In this document: positions 39,216 through 48,589 of the stretch, piece after piece
Layout of the letters: each line of letters starts with the position of its first letter
Numbering within the stretch: the stretch's first letter is position 1
Virus record (IMG/VR): IMGVR_UViG_3300043427_003242
Coordinates: 1 to 64,000 of that record
DNA from: a virus
DNA: 64,000 bases
Direction: 5' to 3' (one strand)
Program-made: the position numbers and the translations under genes
Notes under the pieces: generated by a model
Told to the model about the DNA's origin: nothing
Seen by the model: the letters and a program-made list of their open reading frames with translations, nothing else
Databases searched by the model: none

Positions 39216-39658
39216 TATTTGATACCTAATTCATCTTCTGTAATGACTTTGAACTCTAACATTCTATCGGCACACCATTCTTGTGCTGCTTTCCACTTTG
39301 CTTGATTGACTGCATAAGTTTTACATTCGTGCAAGTATGATTTCGTCACTCTTGATCTTTGCTTTGGTGGAACTGTTTGTTTCTTAGGTTTGACTTCAAT
39401 TACATAAGTCTTAATTCTTCCAGATTCCTCTTTTACTTTAATAAGATAATCTGGAAAGTATCTATGAACTCGGTTATCAACTGGAGACACGTAAGAGATG
39501 CAAAATTCTTCCGATGCCCAAGATACTATGCTTGGATTATGGTCACAATAATAACAAAAGCGTCTCTCCCAACTACTTCTGCAAATGATGTTTGATGCAT
39601 CACCTTGATATTTTTCTGGATGAGATGGTTTGTATATACTCTTAATACTTTCTGCCAT
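39215..39658 (-). CDS. 4: head completion protein gp4 (gp50)
   Basis: 147 residues (T4 gp4: 150). YQGDASNIICRSSWERRFCYYCDHNPSIVSWASEEFCISY followed by RVHRYFPDYLIKV and YVIEVKPKKQTVPP match T4 gp4 blocks (YRSNWE, NPEIIAWGSE, YFMDIW, IEIKPKKETQPP). The E..D..E.K pattern is nuclease-like. It acts on filled heads before tail joining. Starts 31 bases downstream of a perfect late promoter on its strand. Confidence 0.88.
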   Translation of the reverse strand: MAESIKSIYKPSHPEKYQGDASNIICRSSWERRFCYYCDHNPSIVSWASEEFCISYVSPVDNRVHRYFPDYLIKVKEESGRIKTYVIEVKPKKQTVPPKQRSRVTKSYLHECKTYAVNQAKWKAAQEWCADRMLEFKVITEDELGIK

Positions 39659-39688
39659 TTTCCAGCATACATAATATATCAGTAAAAG

Positions 39689-39696
39689 TATTTATA
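39689..39696 (-). promoter_or_regulatory. T4-type late promoter
   Basis: Perfect TATAAATA on the minus strand, 31 bases before the gp4 start; likely drives gp4, the conserved gene, gp48 and gp53. It lies one base before the gp54 start codon on the other strand. Confidence 0.7.
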
Positions 39697-39697
39697 G

Positions 39698-40507
39698 ATG
39701 GCAGGACCAACTGTAGTTAAAAACTTTGAGATAAAACAGAAGTTATTAAGACCGGCATTAACTTCTCATTATGTTTGTAGATTTCAACCCCCAGCGGCCA
39801 CTGCAGCATTTCTTAAGCAGGGTGAAGGAAGATTTCCTGGATCTGATTATAATGCAAGAAAAAATCAAGAACTAATTGAATTGTCTTGTTCTGAAGCATC
39901 ACTTCCTGGTGCTTCTTTGATGACAAATGAGATTACTGATGATCACACTGGAGTCACGGAAAGACCCGCATATAGAAGGCAGTATGACGACCGCATTGAT
40001 TTTACTTTTTATGTAGATAAAAACTATGGAATTATAAACTTTTTTGAAAGGTGGATTTCTTATTGTGTCGGTGAAAATAATGCAGAGGATTTGGAAAATA
40101 GAAACTATTTTTATCGTGTAAATTTTCCAGATGATTATCAGACTGATGCATTATACATAACAAAGTTTGAGAGAGATTATGTTGGTTCAGCATTAGAATA
40201 TAAATTCATTCGTGCGTATCCTTTAAGTATCAATTCAATACCAGTTTCTTATGAGTCCTCTCAATTATTAAAATGCACTGTTTCATTTTCCTTTATTCGT
40301 TATGTAAGAAACTCCGTTGCAGTTGAAAAACCTATGCAACCAGGACAAACAACAGCAACTGGTATTCCTCCTATTGGCGCTGATGGATTCGTTAATATTC
40401 CCGGCGGAGGGGGTGGACTTTCAGTTGGATCTGATGGATTTTTTAATGTACCGGAGGGAGGTTCTGGCCTTCCAGTTGGGTCTGATGGATTCGTTGAAAT
40501 AGACTGA
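39698..40507 (+). CDS. 54: baseplate tail tube initiator gp54
   Basis: 269 residues (T4: 320). A tube-protein-like core: SCSEASLPGASLMTNEITDDHTG, YRRQYDDRIDFTFYVDKNYGIINFFERWI and LYITKFERDY, shared by gp54 and gp19-type tube proteins. The last 50 residues are repeats of G(A/S)DGFxN(I/V)PxGG, three copies, an unusual tail extension. It starts tube polymerisation on the gp48/baseplate cap. Confidence 0.75.
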   Translation: MAGPTVVKNFEIKQKLLRPALTSHYVCRFQPPAATAAFLKQGEGRFPGSDYNARKNQELIELSCSEASLPGASLMTNEITDDHTGVTERPAYRRQYDDRIDFTFYVDKNYGIINFFERWISYCVGENNAEDLENRNYFYRVNFPDDYQTDALYITKFERDYVGSALEYKFIRAYPLSINSIPVSYESSQLLKCTVSFSFIRYVRNSVAVEKPMQPGQTTATGIPPIGADGFVNIPGGGGGLSVGSDGFFNVPEGGSGLPVGSDGFVEID

Positions 40508-40513
40508 TAAATA
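40506..40513 (+). promoter_or_regulatory. late promoter before gp26
   Basis: GATAAATA, 7 of 8 with consensus, 27 bases upstream of gp26; it overlaps the gp54 stop codon. Confidence 0.5.
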
Positions 40514-40540
40514 AACATACTGAAGTTTCTATAGGACATT

Positions 40541-41260
40541 ATGCCTTTACCTAAGATTTCTACACCAACTTATGAACTTGAGTTGCCTTCAACTGGACAA
40601 ACAATCAAATACAGACCCTTTCTAGTAAAAGAAGAAAAACTATTAGTGATTGCATTAGAATCTGAAGATACCAAACAGATTACTACCGCGATCAAAACAG
40701 TCATTAAAAATTGTATTGAGACTAAAGGAATTAAAGTAGAGTCTCTTCCTACTTTTGATATTGAATATCTCTTTCTCAACATTCGCGGTAAGTCAGTTGG
40801 AGAAGAGATTGAAGTGAATATCATCTGTCCGGATGATGGAGAGACTACTGTTCCTGTTAAGATTCTTGTAGATGATATTCAAGTTCAAAAAAATTCAGAA
40901 CATAATAATAGAATTAAACTTGATGATTCAATCGTGATGGAGATGAAGTATCCATCATTAGAACAGTTTATTAAGAGTAACTTTGATCTTTCTGCTGATG
41001 GTACGATGGATCAATCATTTGAATTGATTGGTTCTTGTGTAGATAAAATTTATACTGAGGATGAAGTCTGGGTTGCAGCAGATGTAACTAAGAAAGAATT
41101 AATGGAGTTTTTAGATCAAATGAACTCATCACAATTCAAAGAAATTGAAAAGTTCTTTGAAACGATGCCTAAACTTTCTCATACAATTAAAGTTAAAAAT
41201 CCAAAGACAGAAGTTGAAAGTGAAGTTGTTCTAGAAGGGTTATCAAGTTTTTTCGCATAG
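40541..41260 (+). CDS. 26: baseplate hub subunit gp26
   Basis: 239 residues (T4: 208). LPSTGQTIKYRPFLVKEEKLLVIALES and IKNCIETKGIKVESLPTFDIEYLFLNIRGKSVGE are the characteristic gp26 blocks; MEMKYPSLEQFIKSN and the C-terminal ELMEFLDQMNSSQFKEIEKFFETMPKL follow. It is part of hub assembly with gp51, whose gene is 2 bases on. Confidence 0.9.
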   Translation: MPLPKISTPTYELELPSTGQTIKYRPFLVKEEKLLVIALESEDTKQITTAIKTVIKNCIETKGIKVESLPTFDIEYLFLNIRGKSVGEEIEVNIICPDDGETTVPVKILVDDIQVQKNSEHNNRIKLDDSIVMEMKYPSLEQFIKSNFDLSADGTMDQSFELIGSCVDKIYTEDEVWVAADVTKKELMEFLDQMNSSQFKEIEKFFETMPKLSHTIKVKNPKTEVESEVVLEGLSSFFA

Positions 41261-41262
41261 GA

Positions 41263-41442
41263 ATGAGTCATATGGACTTGGAGAGTTACTTCAAGTTAAA
41301 TTTTTCCTTAATGCAGTATCATAAATATTCATTAACAGAGATTGAAAATATGATACCTTGGGAAAGGGACATTTATGTGATTTTACTAAAACAGCATCTG
41401 GAAGAAGAAGAACAACGGGCACAGCAAAGAGCCAATGGTTAG
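41263..41442 (+). CDS. 51: baseplate hub assembly catalyst gp51-like
   Basis: 59 residues. Helical: YFKLNFSLMQYHKYSLTEIENMIPWERDIYVILLKQHLEE; the PWERxIY core and gene order (26 then 51) match the T4 arrangement, although T4 gp51 is longer (249). It is the short C-terminal region-type protein found in many phages after the hub/tail chaperone gene. Overlaps the next gene by 8 bases. Confidence 0.65.
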   Translation: MSHMDLESYFKLNFSLMQYHKYSLTEIENMIPWERDIYVILLKQHLEEEEQRAQQRANG

Positions 41443-43813
41443 TAATCCAAGTAACAAAGTAAAATCTGAATCAATTGATGAAGTAATTCTCAGGTTACTT
41501 GGATTAAATGTTGGCGTCGAATTAGATTATCAAACATATCACGATATTATTAAAAAGAAGTTAGCGATAGCAAGACTTGCGGGAAAGGAACTTCCAAGAG
41601 AAGAAGATGAACTTTTAAGAAATGAATTTAAAAGAGTTCGTACCTTAAAAGATAAAGGTCTTAGATTCAAGGTTAAAAAAGCAAAAACAAAAGTTAGTTT
41701 TACTAAGACTTCTAGTATTCCCGGACAAAAAAAACTTCCATCTTCTGCAGCAATTATAAAAGCGCAGAAAGGAAAACTTGCATCAACCACAAATGCAATA
41801 TCAGTATCTTCTAATTTTGAAACTGATGGTATTAAAAATACTTTAGATTCAATTTTAACTATTTTAAGTTCTAAATTTAAATTTGATCAGAAACAATCTG
41901 ATAAGGAAAGAAGAGATAAAGAAACAGAAGGAAGAGGAAAAAAAGAATCTGCATTAGAAGGATTTAAAAAAGGAATAGGTACAATAGTATCCACCACTAA
42001 AAAATTACTTTCACCTTTTCAGGCAATTATTGATCGTATTTTTAAATTCATATTTTTCACTTTACTAGGAAGAGGATTTACTTCCTTTATGGAGTGGATG
42101 AGTAATAAAGGAAATCAAAATAAGTTTAATTCTTTTATAGAATTCTTATCGGATCACTGGCCTGCACTTGCTGGACTTTATATTTTATTTGGAACTGGTT
42201 TTGGAAAATTAGTTCGTGGACTGCTGAAAGGCGTTACCCGAATGATTATTGCGATTGGAATGAATATTCCAAAAATATTTGGGTTCATAAGAAAAAATAA
42301 AAAACTTGCGTTCTTAGCACTTGCTGCAGCACCTTTAGTAAGTAGAGAGATTGGAAATTTATTTACAGATAAAGAAACACCAGAGTCAGGATTAATTCCA
42401 AAAACAAATCCAGAACTTAATGAAGCACAAAAATCTGTAGATAAAGCACAAGATACTCGGGTTCCAAAATTTAATTTTGGGGGAATGATTCCTAGTTTTA
42501 AAATGGGAGGATTTAATCCATATGGTGGAATGGATTTCTCACAAGGAGTTCCAATTGCTGGTGCTGGATCTGACGATACTCTGATTGCTGCAAAAACTGG
42601 AGAAGCAATTCTCACAGAAAAAGATCAACAAGATATTGGACAAAGATATGTTGATAGACGTACTGGGCAACCATTAAACATACCACAATATCTTGCGGGA
42701 AGAAAACCAGGATCCGTGAATATGAGTAATCTTAGATTTCCTGGATTTGGTGGGGGATTTAATCTTGGCGGAATGATACCAAGATTTAATATTGGAGGAA
42801 TGGTAGGAAAACCAAAATCACCATTATCTGGAACTTCCAAGTTTGGAGATCTTCCTTTAATAAAAGCCGCCAACTCTGCTGGAATAAAGGGATTAGAATT
42901 AGCATCTTTCTTATCTCAAATGTCTCACGAAACTGGAGGATATAAGTGGAGTACTGAACTTGGTGGTGGAAGTAGCAGTTATAGTGGTGGAAAAAAATAC
43001 AAAGGTAGAGGATATATCCAATTAACTCACGATTATAATTATAAAAAGTATGGAGATAAATTGGGAATTGATTTGGTAAATAATCCAGATCTTGCAACAA
43101 ATAGTGATATTGCTGCAAAAATTGCTGTGATGTATTGGAAAGAAAATGTAAGACCTGCAGTTGGTAATAATTGGAATGATGTTTTTTCTGCATCTAGAGC
43201 AATAAACAATCCATCTGCTTCCAGTCCAAAAGGAATTAATGGATATGAAGATAGAGTTTCTAGGTTCAATCAATATAGAGAGAAACTCAACTCCGGCGCG
43301 TTAAACCTAGAAGCACCTGCAAAACCAAAAGCAAAGAAAAAATCTTTAGGCATAATGAAAACACTAGGTACTGCTCTTAACTTTATGCCATCTATGCTTC
43401 CATTTATGCGAGGTGGAGAAATTAAGGAAAATACTGGAATGAATATTCCTGGAGCGACAGCCGATAGACAATTAATTAATGTTGCAGTTCAACCAGGTGA
43501 ATCCAAATATATTTTTACTAAACAAGCAACTGAAAGAGGAGCATCTGAGATTGCAAATTTAATTCAGGCTAAACTGGATCCAAATTCAGAAGCAGCAAGA
43601 AGAGGATATAGATCAATTACTCCATACAAAACTTTTGGTGGATCGGGAATGAACGGTATGATGACTCTACCACCTATGGTTGCATCTGGAGGTGGATCAT
43701 CAAGACCAAGAGCAGCAGGACTTGCTGGTGCATCTGAAGTTCCTAATTTTTCTGCAGTTGCTCCAAGTAATAATAGAGCAGAGTATGCATCAATCTACGG
43801 TCTGAGAGGATAA
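41435..43813 (+). CDS. tape-measure-like tail protein with GH19-type lysozyme domain
   Basis: 792 residues. Residues 1-200 are charged and helical; ~200-225, 245-280 and 288-305 are hydrophobic segments, as in tape-measure proteins; GG(M)IPxF repeats (GGMIPSFKMGGFNPYGG) lie near 350-460. A GH19 chitinase/lysozyme-like domain is at ~480-630: SHETGGYKWSTE (catalytic Glu), YKGRGYIQLTHDYNY, INGYEDRV. It should be injected or exposed to cut peptidoglycan at entry. Shares the N-terminal hydrophobic layout with the next gene. Confidence 0.75.
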   Translation: MVSNPSNKVKSESIDEVILRLLGLNVGVELDYQTYHDIIKKKLAIARLAGKELPREEDELLRNEFKRVRTLKDKGLRFKVKKAKTKVSFTKTSSIPGQKKLPSSAAIIKAQKGKLASTTNAISVSSNFETDGIKNTLDSILTILSSKFKFDQKQSDKERRDKETEGRGKKESALEGFKKGIGTIVSTTKKLLSPFQAIIDRIFKFIFFTLLGRGFTSFMEWMSNKGNQNKFNSFIEFLSDHWPALAGLYILFGTGFGKLVRGLLKGVTRMIIAIGMNIPKIFGFIRKNKKLAFLALAAAPLVSREIGNLFTDKETPESGLIPKTNPELNEAQKSVDKAQDTRVPKFNFGGMIPSFKMGGFNPYGGMDFSQGVPIAGAGSDDTLIAAKTGEAILTEKDQQDIGQRYVDRRTGQPLNIPQYLAGRKPGSVNMSNLRFPGFGGGFNLGGMIPRFNIGGMVGKPKSPLSGTSKFGDLPLIKAANSAGIKGLELASFLSQMSHETGGYKWSTELGGGSSSYSGGKKYKGRGYIQLTHDYNYKKYGDKLGIDLVNNPDLATNSDIAAKIAVMYWKENVRPAVGNNWNDVFSASRAINNPSASSPKGINGYEDRVSRFNQYREKLNSGALNLEAPAKPKAKKKSLGIMKTLGTALNFMPSMLPFMRGGEIKENTGMNIPGATADRQLINVAVQPGESKYIFTKQATERGASEIANLIQAKLDPNSEAARRGYRSITPYKTFGGSGMNGMMTLPPMVASGGGSSRPRAAGLAGASEVPNFSAVAPSNNRAEYASIYGLRG

Positions 43814-43817
43814 GTAG

Positions 43818-46800
43818 ATGGCAAAAATTACAAATCCTTCTAAACTACTTCCATCAGCAAAGTCTACGGCAATTACAAAAGTTGGAAAGTCTGGACTAAT
43901 TTCTCCAATTAATATTAATAAAAAGAGTGTAGCAATAGTTAAGAGTAATGATGTTGGTGGTAAGTTAGTTAATATTGAAAAGTTCTTAAAGTCAGATTTA
44001 ATTGTATCTCAAAAGAAAGCAGAGGTTAAAAGAAAAGAAAAAGAAAAACAAGATTTTGATGCTGCAGAAAAGAAACTAGAAACACCACAATCAAAAGGAT
44101 TAAGACTTCCCGGAATATCTGCACCTTCTTTAGGATTTCTTGATCGTGTAAAGAGATTTTTATTCTTTACTGCTCTTGGATGGTTGCTTCCAAAGATACT
44201 TGAGTTTCTACCAAAACTTGAAGGGTTTGCAAAAATCGTAGGTGGAATTTATAAGTTTGGTGAAGGATTGTTTGGTAAACTCTTTGATGGGTTTATGAGT
44301 CTCGTGAAGTTTGGTGGAGACTTAAAAGAAAAAACATTAGGATTCATCGCAAGCGCAAAGGCAGGAGTAGGTGGTAATTATCAAACTGAATTTGATAAGT
44401 TAGAAAAACAATTTAATACTTTTGTAAATGCTTCGATTATTGTAGGTGTTCTTGCTGCTGATATTGGTGGTGCTGCGGTTGACGAGTATAATAAGTGGAG
44501 AAAGAAAAGCGCACCTGAACCACAGAAAGGTAAAAAAGGAGGAAAACCAAAAGTAACTGAAGGTAGAGGTGGAAAGAAACCAACAGGAAAACCGAAAGTA
44601 ACAACTGGAAAAGGTGGTAAAGTTCCTGGATGGTGGAATAATTTATTCAAAGGACCATTTGCAAAACTTAAAGGTCCTTTAAGTAAGTTTGCTGGCGCGG
44701 CAGTTCCTGGTCTTGGTGCAGCAGTTGGAGCAGCTGACGCAGCAGCAAGGTTTAAATCGGGAGATAATATTGGTGGAGCATTAGCATCAGTATCTGCAGG
44801 CCTTGATACGATTACTGCGATTCTTGCATTAACTGGAGTTGGTGTTCCTGCTGCTGCTATTTTTGGTGGAGTCAGTATTGGTATTGATATTTTACTTTTG
44901 ATTCGTGATATTGGAAAGGTAATAAAAGAAACTTATGCTCCTTGGCTTCCGATGTTTTCTGGTGGAGGAAGAGTTGTTCGTAGATATCAAGGTGGTGGAA
45001 CTACAAGAGGTGGAAGACCAGTTGGTGGTCCATCAAGAAGATCAATTACTCCAACAAGAAAAAAACCACCAAGAGTTTCTCTACCTAAAACTCAACCAGG
45101 TAAAGATGTTGGTGGAGAAAAGAAAATAAAAGAATTTTATGCAAAACCGCAAGATGAAAGTAAGAAATATACAAGACCTTCTGGAGGTTGGTTATCAACT
45201 TTATTTGATGGAGAAAAAAAGGATCTAACTGCCTTTGATACTCTCAAGAAAATGTCGGGTACATTAAAGTCTGACGAAACTCTTGCAAAAGGAATTCTTG
45301 GTGTGATGAGTTCTGGTATTGATATGGCGTTAGGACAAAAACCAGATAAAAAAGTTTTTAAGGCATTCTTTGATAGTATTGGTTATGTTGCAGATACTCT
45401 TGCAAATCAAAGAACAAATAAGAGTATGAGTTCCTTGATGTCTCAAATCAGAGGATTTGCTGAAGGAGGTACAGTTCCTTCAAGAGAATTGAGAGGATCT
45501 TATGGAGATATGAGTACCGGTGATTTACTTGCAAAACTTATTGGTCCTACAATTGATCAAAGAGTTAATGAGGCAATTCAGAGTATTGAAAAAGAATTGA
45601 TGTTGAAGAAAGACACTACTAAGGATGATATGCAGGGCCCTGGTAATGGTTTTACTGGAACTTCTGGTGGAGAATATGGTGGATATGCACCATCAGGAAT
45701 ACAGAAAGAAATTTATGAGTATTTAATTAATGAGAAAAAAATGAGTGACGCTCAGGCACTTGGAATTATGGCTAATATTTTTAGAGAAAGTGGATTCAGA
45801 GTAGATGCAAAACAACCTGATGGACCTGGAATTGGTTTATTTCAATATTCTTCTGCGGGAAGAAAAGAAGCATTTTTGAGAGCAGTTCCGGATTGGGAAA
45901 AAAATTGGAAGGCACAAGTAGATTATGCTTTAAAAGAACCCGGAGAACCTGGACAAGAATATCTTTCTAAAAAGTTTTCTTCATCGGAAGAAGCTGCCGA
46001 CTGGTGGATGAGAAAGTGGGAAAGACCTGCAGAATATATTCAAAGTAGTACTGGTCCCAAAAAGCATAGAGAATATCTATCAAAGGTTCCAAAAGCACCT
46101 GACGGAACTGCAAAATTTAGAGAAGGTGAAAGTTCTTCTTCTTTTACTGGTGGAGTACTACCAAGTACAAAACTTGGTTCTAAAGCGGGTGATAGAAAAC
46201 ATCCAATAACTGGTGAATGGAAAATGCATTCTGGAAATGATTATCCTATGCCGGATGGAACTCCTATTACTATTACTAGAGATGGGGTGGTTACTAGATC
46301 TGAGGTTAATGGTTCGATGACTAGTGGATATGGAAACTTGATCGAGATTCAACATTCTGATAGATCAAAATCAATATACGCGCATTTATCTGATAGAAAA
46401 GTTGGTGTTGGGAGTAAAGTAAAAGCAGGAAGTGTGATTGGAACTGTTGGTAGTACAGGGGGGTCAACTGGTTCACATTTACACTTTGAATATGATGATC
46501 CTAATGGAAATACGGTATCCAATTGGCAAACTTTAAATTCAAAAGCGGATAAAACTTTCTTGTTTGGTGATAATGTTAAACCATCGATAACATATAAATT
46601 AGCTATGAAAGGAGGAAAAGAAGGTATTATAGAAAAGGGAATATGGAAAGCTAAAAAGTGGACTCCAGAAGAAAAGCAAAGATATAATAGTGCCCAAAGT
46701 CAGGCATCAAATTCTCCACAAAAACCAACACAAATTGGGGGTAGACCTTCCACAGCAGAACAATTAAGACAAAGTGGAATACAAGTACAAGGAAAATTAC

Positions 46801-47015
46801 AAGATGGTGGTCTCATAGCACCATCAAAACCAAATCGCACAATACCAAACTCATTTGCTTCTTATGAGACTCCAGGATCTGGAATGATGATTGCAATTCA
46901 ACCAATGATTCAATATATTGAGAAACCATCATCTTCAAAATCAATTGACTTTCCGATGATAGTTCCAATTCCAGTAAATAGTAGTATGCCTGATTTAAGT
47001 TTAAGTAGAGGATAA
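43818..47015 (+). CDS. tape-measure-like tail protein with tail-lysozyme and M23 domains
   Basis: 1065 residues. Helical N-terminus; hydrophobic segments at ~110-155 and ~205-225, with further Gly/Ala-rich stretches to ~360; Gly/Lys/Pro-rich linkers. Two wall-degrading domains: a tail-lysozyme (~620-755; AQALGIMANIFRESGFRVDA, GIGLFQYSSAGR) and an M23 metallopeptidase (~794-905; MHSGNDYP with HxxxD, IEIQHSDRSKSIYAHL, GSHLHFEYD with HxH). One chain carrying both a glycosidase-type and a peptidase domain is unusual. Starts 4 bases after the previous gene. Confidence 0.78.
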   Translation: MAKITNPSKLLPSAKSTAITKVGKSGLISPININKKSVAIVKSNDVGGKLVNIEKFLKSDLIVSQKKAEVKRKEKEKQDFDAAEKKLETPQSKGLRLPGISAPSLGFLDRVKRFLFFTALGWLLPKILEFLPKLEGFAKIVGGIYKFGEGLFGKLFDGFMSLVKFGGDLKEKTLGFIASAKAGVGGNYQTEFDKLEKQFNTFVNASIIVGVLAADIGGAAVDEYNKWRKKSAPEPQKGKKGGKPKVTEGRGGKKPTGKPKVTTGKGGKVPGWWNNLFKGPFAKLKGPLSKFAGAAVPGLGAAVGAADAAARFKSGDNIGGALASVSAGLDTITAILALTGVGVPAAAIFGGVSIGIDILLLIRDIGKVIKETYAPWLPMFSGGGRVVRRYQGGGTTRGGRPVGGPSRRSITPTRKKPPRVSLPKTQPGKDVGGEKKIKEFYAKPQDESKKYTRPSGGWLSTLFDGEKKDLTAFDTLKKMSGTLKSDETLAKGILGVMSSGIDMALGQKPDKKVFKAFFDSIGYVADTLANQRTNKSMSSLMSQIRGFAEGGTVPSRELRGSYGDMSTGDLLAKLIGPTIDQRVNEAIQSIEKELMLKKDTTKDDMQGPGNGFTGTSGGEYGGYAPSGIQKEIYEYLINEKKMSDAQALGIMANIFRESGFRVDAKQPDGPGIGLFQYSSAGRKEAFLRAVPDWEKNWKAQVDYALKEPGEPGQEYLSKKFSSSEEAADWWMRKWERPAEYIQSSTGPKKHREYLSKVPKAPDGTAKFREGESSSSFTGGVLPSTKLGSKAGDRKHPITGEWKMHSGNDYPMPDGTPITITRDGVVTRSEVNGSMTSGYGNLIEIQHSDRSKSIYAHLSDRKVGVGSKVKAGSVIGTVGSTGGSTGSHLHFEYDDPNGNTVSNWQTLNSKADKTFLFGDNVKPSITYKLAMKGGKEGIIEKGIWKAKKWTPEEKQRYNSAQSQASNSPQKPTQIGGRPSTAEQLRQSGIQVQGKLQDGGLIAPSKPNRTIPNSFASYETPGSGMMIAIQPMIQYIEKPSSSKSIDFPMIVPIPVNSSMPDLSLSRG

Positions 47016-47016
47016 A

Positions 47017-48330
47017 ATGCCAGCAAATATTGCAGCACAAGGCGGCCAAGCCCAAATTGATTTATTTGAATTTTATTCAAATTATGGTAGACCTAAAGTT
47101 GATATGTCGGGGGGTATTGTTGAACTTAATTATTATGAGAGTATTTTAGATCCTACTATTAGAGTTAATGCAACATTTGCAGATACTGGATATCGAAAAG
47201 AAGAAGGTTCTGCAGTTACTGAAGAGGAAGGTCTTAAACTTACTGTAGGTGAAAAAGTTGAACTTAAGATGACTGATGGATATGATAAAACACTCTCACT
47301 TCTTGGTTCTAAGCACTTGCGAATTAAAGAACCAAGACAAACCGTAAGTACAACAAACAAAGTCACATTTACAGTCGATCTTTTCACTAAGGAAGCAATT
47401 GATAATGAGTTAGTGGAATATCGGGTTAAAAAAAGATATGATGGAAAAATATCCGATTCAGTAAATAAAATTTTAACAGAGGTTTTAAAGACACAAAAAG
47501 AAATTGATATTGATACTACACTAAACAATCTAAGTTTTATTGGGAATGTTGAAAAACCTTTTTATAAATCTGCATGGTTAGCACCAAGATCTGTACCTGA
47601 TGTTGCAGACTCAAAAGGAAAACTTGCAGGATTTTTCTTTTATGAAACTTATGAGGGATATAAATTCAAGTCAATTGATAAACTGTTTGAGCAAAAACCA
47701 AAAAGGAGATTGATATTTAATAATATAATCGGAGAAATTCCACCAACTTATGATGCAAAAATTTTACAATATTCCTTTGAGAGTTCTTTGGATCTTAAAA
47801 ATATATTAACTACAGGATCTCAATTAAAATCAGAACTTAATGCAGTAAACACTTATCAAAGTAAATATCGTAAGAATGATTTTGATTCTAAAGAACAATT
47901 TAAAGAAAATAATATTGGTGGAAAAGAACAACCTGTAATTGCAAAAGACTTAGATATCCAAAATAAAACATCAAGAAGATCTTTTAAATTTGATGACCAA
48001 GGTGCTTTGGTTGAAGGAAAAGATTTAAAGTCTCAACTTCCAAAATCAAAAGAGATAAACTATAATAATGATGAGATTTTAAGACAATCTTATATGAGAT
48101 ATAATAATCTTTTCTCTACTAAACTTTCAATCGCAATTCCAGGAGACTTCGATCTTCGTGCTGGAGATTTAGTTTACTGTGATTTCCCAGAGATTTCTAG
48201 TAATCCCACAAAACTTGTAAGTCAAAAAGTAAGTGGAGTTTATATGATTGCAGATTTGTGTAATCATATAACAAAAAATGGATGTTATACAAGACTCAAT
48301 CTTGTAAGAGAATCAATTGGGAGAAAATAA
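47017..48330 (+). CDS. baseplate hub protein (gp27/VgrG-like) candidate
   Basis: 437 residues (T4 gp27: 391). Beta-rich throughout; IVELNYYESILDPTIRVNATFADTG near the start, a middle domain with WLAPRSVPDVADSKGKLAGFFFYETYEGYKFKS and the C-terminal SIAIPGDFDLRAGDLVYCDFPEI are typical of hub proteins of the gp27/VgrG fold. It is followed, after CP12, by the gp5 OB-fold protein as in a hub-spike pair. No exact homology claim is possible by eye. Confidence 0.55.
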   Translation: MPANIAAQGGQAQIDLFEFYSNYGRPKVDMSGGIVELNYYESILDPTIRVNATFADTGYRKEEGSAVTEEEGLKLTVGEKVELKMTDGYDKTLSLLGSKHLRIKEPRQTVSTTNKVTFTVDLFTKEAIDNELVEYRVKKRYDGKISDSVNKILTEVLKTQKEIDIDTTLNNLSFIGNVEKPFYKSAWLAPRSVPDVADSKGKLAGFFFYETYEGYKFKSIDKLFEQKPKRRLIFNNIIGEIPPTYDAKILQYSFESSLDLKNILTTGSQLKSELNAVNTYQSKYRKNDFDSKEQFKENNIGGKEQPVIAKDLDIQNKTSRRSFKFDDQGALVEGKDLKSQLPKSKEINYNNDEILRQSYMRYNNLFSTKLSIAIPGDFDLRAGDLVYCDFPEISSNPTKLVSQKVSGVYMIADLCNHITKNGCYTRLNLVRESIGRK

Positions 48331-48331
48331 G

Positions 48332-48349
48332 TATAAATGATAATAAATA
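48332..48349 (+). promoter_or_regulatory. two late promoter motifs before the CP12-like gene
   Basis: TATAAATG (48332-48339) and AATAAATA (48342-48349), each 7 of 8, 25-42 bases before the CP12 start. Confidence 0.5.
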
Positions 48350-48373
48350 ATAACAATTAACATCGTGTTCCAA

Positions 48374-48589
48374 ATGGATAGGACACTTCAGCAGCACATT
48401 AATAATGATAAGGACGAATTAGATAGTCCCAATACAAACAGCCAACGTCGGCGTCATTTGGAAGATGAACTCGATGCTCTTAAAAAGTATCAAGAAAGAC
48501 ATCCTGATGATGAACACGATCCAACTCCCTTGGAACTCTACTGTGATTCAAATCCAGATGCTCTCGAATGCCGTATGTATGATGACTGA
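48374..48589 (+). CDS. cp12: CP12-like Calvin-cycle inhibitor
   Basis: 71 residues from ATG; a GTG nine bases earlier is possible. The C-terminus PTPLELYCDSNPDALECRMYDD is nearly the classical CP12 motif (LExYCxxNPxAxECRxYxD), with the two Cys that form the redox disulfide and the acidic end that binds GAPDH. The N-terminal Cys pair and AWD/V core of longer CP12 are missing; the first 45 residues are a charged helix. CP12 locks GAPDH and PRK and so diverts carbon from the Calvin cycle; cyanophages carry it to favour the pentose phosphate pathway. It sits between baseplate genes and its stop overlaps the gp5-like start. Confidence 0.85.
   Translation: MDRTLQQHINNDKDELDSPNTNSQRRRHLEDELDALKKYQERHPDDEHDPTPLELYCDSNPDALECRMYDD

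Noticed and set aside
42178-43273. Antisense frames in the tail genes (e.g. 145 and 135 codons)
   Set aside because: Gly- and Pro-rich mirror images of tape-measure repeats; no start signals.
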